A stretch of 64,000 nt of DNA. Origin: Meandrina meandrites. Taxonomy: Eukaryota; Cnidaria; Anthozoa; Scleractinia; Meandrinidae. Each line of letters begins with the position of its first letter. Position 1 is the first letter of the stretch. Where the stretch lies: contig OY855904.1 of NCBI GenBank assembly GCA_963693305.1, positions 46,635,315 through 46,699,314 on the forward strand, written 5' to 3'. The notes beneath the pieces were generated by a model. The model was not told where the DNA came from. It saw nothing but the letters and a program-made list of their open reading frames with translations, and did not search any database. Of the stretch, positions 60,388 through 64,000 are shown one piece after another. The position numbers were made by a program, and so were the translations under genes.

Positions 60388-61123
60388 AGGGTTGGACATT
60401 AGCGCTCGCCCAGGCGAGTGTCAAAACTGTTGGGCGAGTACAAGTCGCCGATCACTCGCCCGGTTTGGCGAGTAAGATTTTCAGCTCCAGAATATATTAT
60501 TCAAAATAAGCGAAACTTTATGCTTTCTACTTAAAAATAATCTACACTGTCCACAGCTAATAGCTTATGGTTACCATTTCGAAATCTCCCACAAACCTGG
60601 TGCTTTGTCGCAAATAAATTTCGGGTTCATGAACATACAAAAATAGCTTCGCCCGGTAATCGTTAGATGATGAAGAGACCCAGTATATTTGAACTCACTT
60701 AGTGTTAAAAGTGGAGATTTCTTCCTGGGGTGTCTAAAGTATCCGCTAGCAAGAAAATACCGTGCCTGATAACAGCACGTCAACAACGGCCGTGATTCTC
60801 GCGAAAACGGAAATGAAGAAAAAGCTAAACACAGATGATGAGGGGATGATGTCGGATTATGAGTCAGAGCCTGAGATGTCCGAAGGACATGTGCTGAAAT
60901 ACCTTGAAAATGAACTGGGAAACTCAAAGGAAACCTTGCCAACTTCCTTAAACTAAGTAACAGTGTCAAACGTAATTAAAAATTAAAGTTTGGGGGGTGG
61001 TTAATGCTTTCTGTGTTTGTGTGGAGCTAGAAGACTGGGCGAGTGAAAAATTATTTGGGCGAGTGCAGCTTGAAGATCACTCGCCCAAATGGCGAGCGCT
61101 CCGAAATTTTAGTTTCCAACCCT
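60388..61123. mobile_element. hAT-like non-autonomous element (736 bp)
   Basis: Inverted ends AGGGTTGGACATTAGCGCTC and its imperfect complement ending TTTCCAACCCT are flanked by AGGTATAC (60380-60387) and GGGTATAC (61124-61131), an 8-bp duplication with one mismatch. Multiple GGCGAGTG/CACTCGCC motifs cluster near both ends, as expected for subterminal transposase sites of hAT elements. The internal 64-codon frame has no recognisable domain. Confidence 0.8.
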
Positions 61124-61884
61124 GGGTATACCTTAAATATAATAATTTTTTTTACTAATTATATCCTTAACACAACCATACAATGAACACTATGGTGTTT
61201 CTATATGATGGGCTCTCATGTATTCAGTGGGATGATTCAGACATTCATGTGCTCCTGCGCATGCCGGCTGGTCATTTGGCTGTTCATTCTTTCTGTTGTG
61301 TGCATGACTAGCATCCATTTCAATAATCAACATCATAATCTGAAGTATCAAACGAAAATAACATCCGACATTGGGACTTCTTGATGACATAAACCTATCA
61401 AAACCTAAATTACATAACACTCTTGAGCTCATCAATCACTTGCTATGATGTCTTCACACTGTTCAGTATGTTCAGTTTGTTCAGACACTCGTGTACCTGT
61501 TGACATGTTTGCTGTTCACTCGGCTGCTCATTTAATTTGTTTGTTTCTTTGAGTGAACCACATCCACTGCATAATCTTTAAAATCCGAACTATTAAAATC
61601 TTGCCTTATCCCTTACTTCCTTGCTTTCAATATAAAAAATGGTATCTCACAGCATTGGAACTAGTCCATTGCAGATAAACAGACAAAACAAAAAATGCAG
61701 AAAACAGCTAGATCAGAGTTTGGCAAAATAAAAGAACATACAGATAACATTTCCGAGTTTTAAGAAAATCACGAATAAGAAGTTGTGTGGATTTATGACA
61801 GGTAGCTTTTGCAGGTTAAAAAAAAAATTCTATTCAAGTTGAAGTTACTTAAAAACCCAATTGAAAGGCTAACCTCAAGCAGGT

Positions 61885-63189
61885 TTCATGGAAAATCTGG
61901 AAATGGGATTTTACAACTTTTATTTTCCAGGCCTGGAAAATTATGGATTTTACATGTACACATGTAAGCGTGGGTCATGGAAAGTCATTGAAAATGGTAT
62001 TGATCAGTTGTACAAAGTAAATTATGCAGGTCAAAGTTTCAACCTGCAGCCTGCAAAAAGTACCTGCCCATTGTTACACAACTTTCAACTTCTCAGATCA
62101 CCCATCATCATGGCCTGGAGGGTATATATATGTAGGGGAAGTAAGTTGAGGATCACTGGATCAGTTAAGGAGGAAAGCCTGTGAGGTAGGGTAATGTATA
62201 TCAGGTCTCCTTTTGCTGGAGAATATCATATGGATGGCTTAAAATTTCTGAATAAATCCAGGAGATCAGAGGCCGATGATGGTGTGTGCACATTTATTAA
62301 CTTGTGATCTGCATGATTATGAAGCTGTCGTTAAATAATTCACAATGACGCTCAAAAAAGGCAACTGATTACTCTAAACCTAAGTGTATATGTTTTCAAT
62401 CTTCCTGAAAACAACAATTGATCGCTTGCAACCACGTGACAAGGCGGCCATGTTGGTGGTCAAAACAATAAAAAACTTTTTCGCAGAATTTGCATGATAA
62501 AAAAGTTTAGTTCCCAGCGGAGGAAAACGCTTTGTTGTTGTCCCCCAGCATGGCTGCCGTGACGTCAGTTGCAAGCCAGCAATAGGAAAGGAAAGGCAGA
62601 AAAAAATAAAGACCAACCTTCAGCATCCGATGCAGCTTCCCTCTTATAGACGAAACACACGTGGATGAAGAATAACAACAGCTTTTAGTGACAGTGACTT
62701 TCAAAACTTTACAGCGAGGGTTAACTACTCCCAGCACTTAACACTACAAACTATGATCACCAGTATTTCATCCATGATGTTGTGGAGATCGTAGGCTATA
62801 GAACATGATGTTATCGATGCATCAGGAACTACTAGAGCCAAAAGTTGGAACGCCACTCGTTTTCAAGGTGTGAAATATCCGCCATGATATGGCACTTCGC
62901 TCTCTGTTTTTCCCCTACAAAATGATAATAAACGTTCCTCTCTTGCCAAAATCTATGCTCAGGAAGTCGAAACAATGTCTCTGCAACTTGCTGATATCCT
63001 CATAATAAGATACCATGAAAGTGTTGGTTCACAAATACGAAAAAATCACACTCGACCGAAACTTCACTTTTCAACTCTACAGAAACGAGCGCCGCGCCGA
63101 CTTTTGACCGATTTTGACCGGATGTGACGTCATTTGTTGTTGGATGATTCAGATACGAAAATTTGAGGAGTTTTCTGCCCCGCCCCTGG
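61885..63189 (-). repeat. Right arm of the large foldback element
   Basis: Complementary to the left arm. It contains an extra ~165 bp at about 62416-62581 with CTTGCAAC/GTTGCAAG ends that is missing from the left arm, so this is another small nested insertion. Confidence 0.85.
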
Positions 63190-63301
63190 ATAAGTCAAGC
63201 AAGGCTTTTTTTAGTCCCCTAACGCAGCTGACTTAAAATGATTTTATCTCGGCGCACTGATAAACATTTCTCGATGATCACCAATTCTACTGGCAAGAAG
63301 C

Positions 63302-63935
63302 ATGCCATCGCCTCAGTCTTCAGTTGCAAGTGATGTCGAAGTACTTGCTACGGCAAACACAAAACGAAAAAACCTCGCGTTAAGTCTGCTGACAGGACTG
63401 AGAAAGAAACGCACGAACTTCTTGAAGCGTGGGCCCCCAAATTCAGTAAGCTGTGGGGAGTTTCACAAAGAAAAAAATAAAAATGTGAAACGATATTTAT
63501 TCTTCGTATAAAGAAAGGTGTCCAGAAAGCCAGAGAATGCTACAGCAGGTGAAGAAACGGCAGCAGAATCTAGAGTACGAGTTCAAGCAGTTCTGGCAGC
63601 GATCTCGCTCGACTGGAAAAGATGGAATTCAGGAAATTAAAGAAAGCTTCCCCTATTTCAACATCCTGAGTAAAGAAAGGCGAGAAAGTACGACTCCAGA
63701 CTGGCATGCAGAGATCTTTTATGGAAATGTGTGAAAAGAGTATGGAACAGGACAACGCAAGATTTGAACGATCAGCTGAAATGTTCCTTGACGCCCAGAG
63801 CAGGCAAATGGAACAAACAAACGCCATAGTTGACATTTTTAAAGATTTAACATCCAGACAATTGTCTTTATCTAATCGTTTATCTTCTGTTATTGAAACG
63901 ATACATACAATTGTTGTGCAAAACTCACGTAGCAA
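63302..63935 (+). pseudogene. SANT/Myb-like gene fragment with frameshifts
   Basis: Coding traces in three frames follow one another. An ATG-led Ser/Lys-rich start at 63302 is followed in another frame by TEKETHELLEAWAPKFSKLW (~63399-63460), which looks like the first helices of a SANT/trihelix DNA-binding domain. Then comes QQVKKRQQNLEYEFKQFWQR with GKDGIQEIKESFPYFNIL (63537-63700), and after another shift a Gln/Met-rich helical tail (MEQDNARFERSAEMFLDAQS and onward). Such proteins are common in cnidarians and often linked to PIF/Harbinger elements. A broken copy or unrecognised introns are both possible. Confidence 0.5.
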
Positions 63936-64000
63936 TCAGTCTTTTTTAGGATGCTCGTTTTTTGTCCAACTTTTTTCAACGCAATTCTCCAATGAACTTT

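Larger units (their letters stand above)
55314..63189. mobile_element. Large foldback/TIR element with kilobase arms
   Basis: Both ends read CCAGGGGCGGGGCAGAA inward and are flanked by ATAAGT (55308-55313 and 63190-63195), a 6-bp target duplication. The arms (55314-56400 plus 58014-58085 on the left; about 61885-63189 on the right) are complementary over more than 1.1 kb. The left arm is split by a 1613-bp insertion and the right arm by a ~165-bp insertion. The 3.8-kb centre contains a SINE, a MITE and a hAT-like element but no transposase, so the class is unknown. Confidence 0.85.

Overview
The window looks like nuclear DNA of a marine invertebrate, most likely an anthozoan cnidarian. That assignment is an inference from the BEL/Pao retrotransposon, the Polinton-like element, the STAND/TPR gene with GT-AG introns and the many foldback and TIR repeats; no species can be read from the sequence. 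It is AT-rich and dominated by repeats. I see no rRNA, no functional tRNA, no CRISPR and no bacterial operon.

Layout. 1-4.25 kb: a 91-bp satellite with a 273-bp higher-order unit, then smaller duplications. 4.9-9.1 kb: an element whose two ends are 40-bp tandem arrays in opposite orientation. 10.9-22.7 kb: a roughly 3.2-kb dispersed repeat (copy 1) split by a BEL/Pao element (13817-22403) with 205-bp LTRs and a CACTG target duplication. The unsplit copy 2 at 47.2-50.5 kb shows the empty site. 23.2-24.8 kb: two small inverted-repeat elements. 25.1-46.5 kb, minus strand: a host STAND (NB-ARC-like) ATPase/TPR gene. I reconstruct it from splice sites and phase as a start exon at 46426-46483, a set of 51-54-nt mini-exons at 28.7-29.8 kb, a large NTPase exon at 26601-28304 and two C-terminal exons.

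The first intron of that gene holds the most striking object, a complete Polinton/Maverick-like virus-derived element (30966-46371, 15,406 bp). It has perfect 238-bp terminal inverted repeats beginning AGTAG and a 5-bp TATAG target duplication. Its 17 intact, intronless genes include a protein-primed family-B DNA polymerase, a DDE integrase, an A32/FtsK-type packaging ATPase, a probable major capsid protein, a PD-(D/E)xK-like nuclease, a phage-tail-fibre-like protein, a SAP/zinc-repeat protein and a series of small membrane proteins. Sixteen of the 17 genes carry a TTTAAAG-like box 19-26 nt before the ATG. The TIRs encode the same promoter and the same SAP-like N-terminus for two different genes, the polymerase at one end and the zinc-repeat protein at the other. 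The likely division of labour is replication by PolB, integration by the integrase acting on the TIRs, and virion assembly by the capsid, ATPase, fibre and membrane proteins.

50.5-55.3 kb shows no recognisable gene. 55.3-63.2 kb is a large foldback element with TIRs over 1 kb and an ATAAGT duplication. It carries nested insertions: a 1.6-kb TIR element, a tRNA-derived SINE, a small MITE and a hAT-like element. The right edge holds a frameshifted SANT/Myb-like gene fragment.
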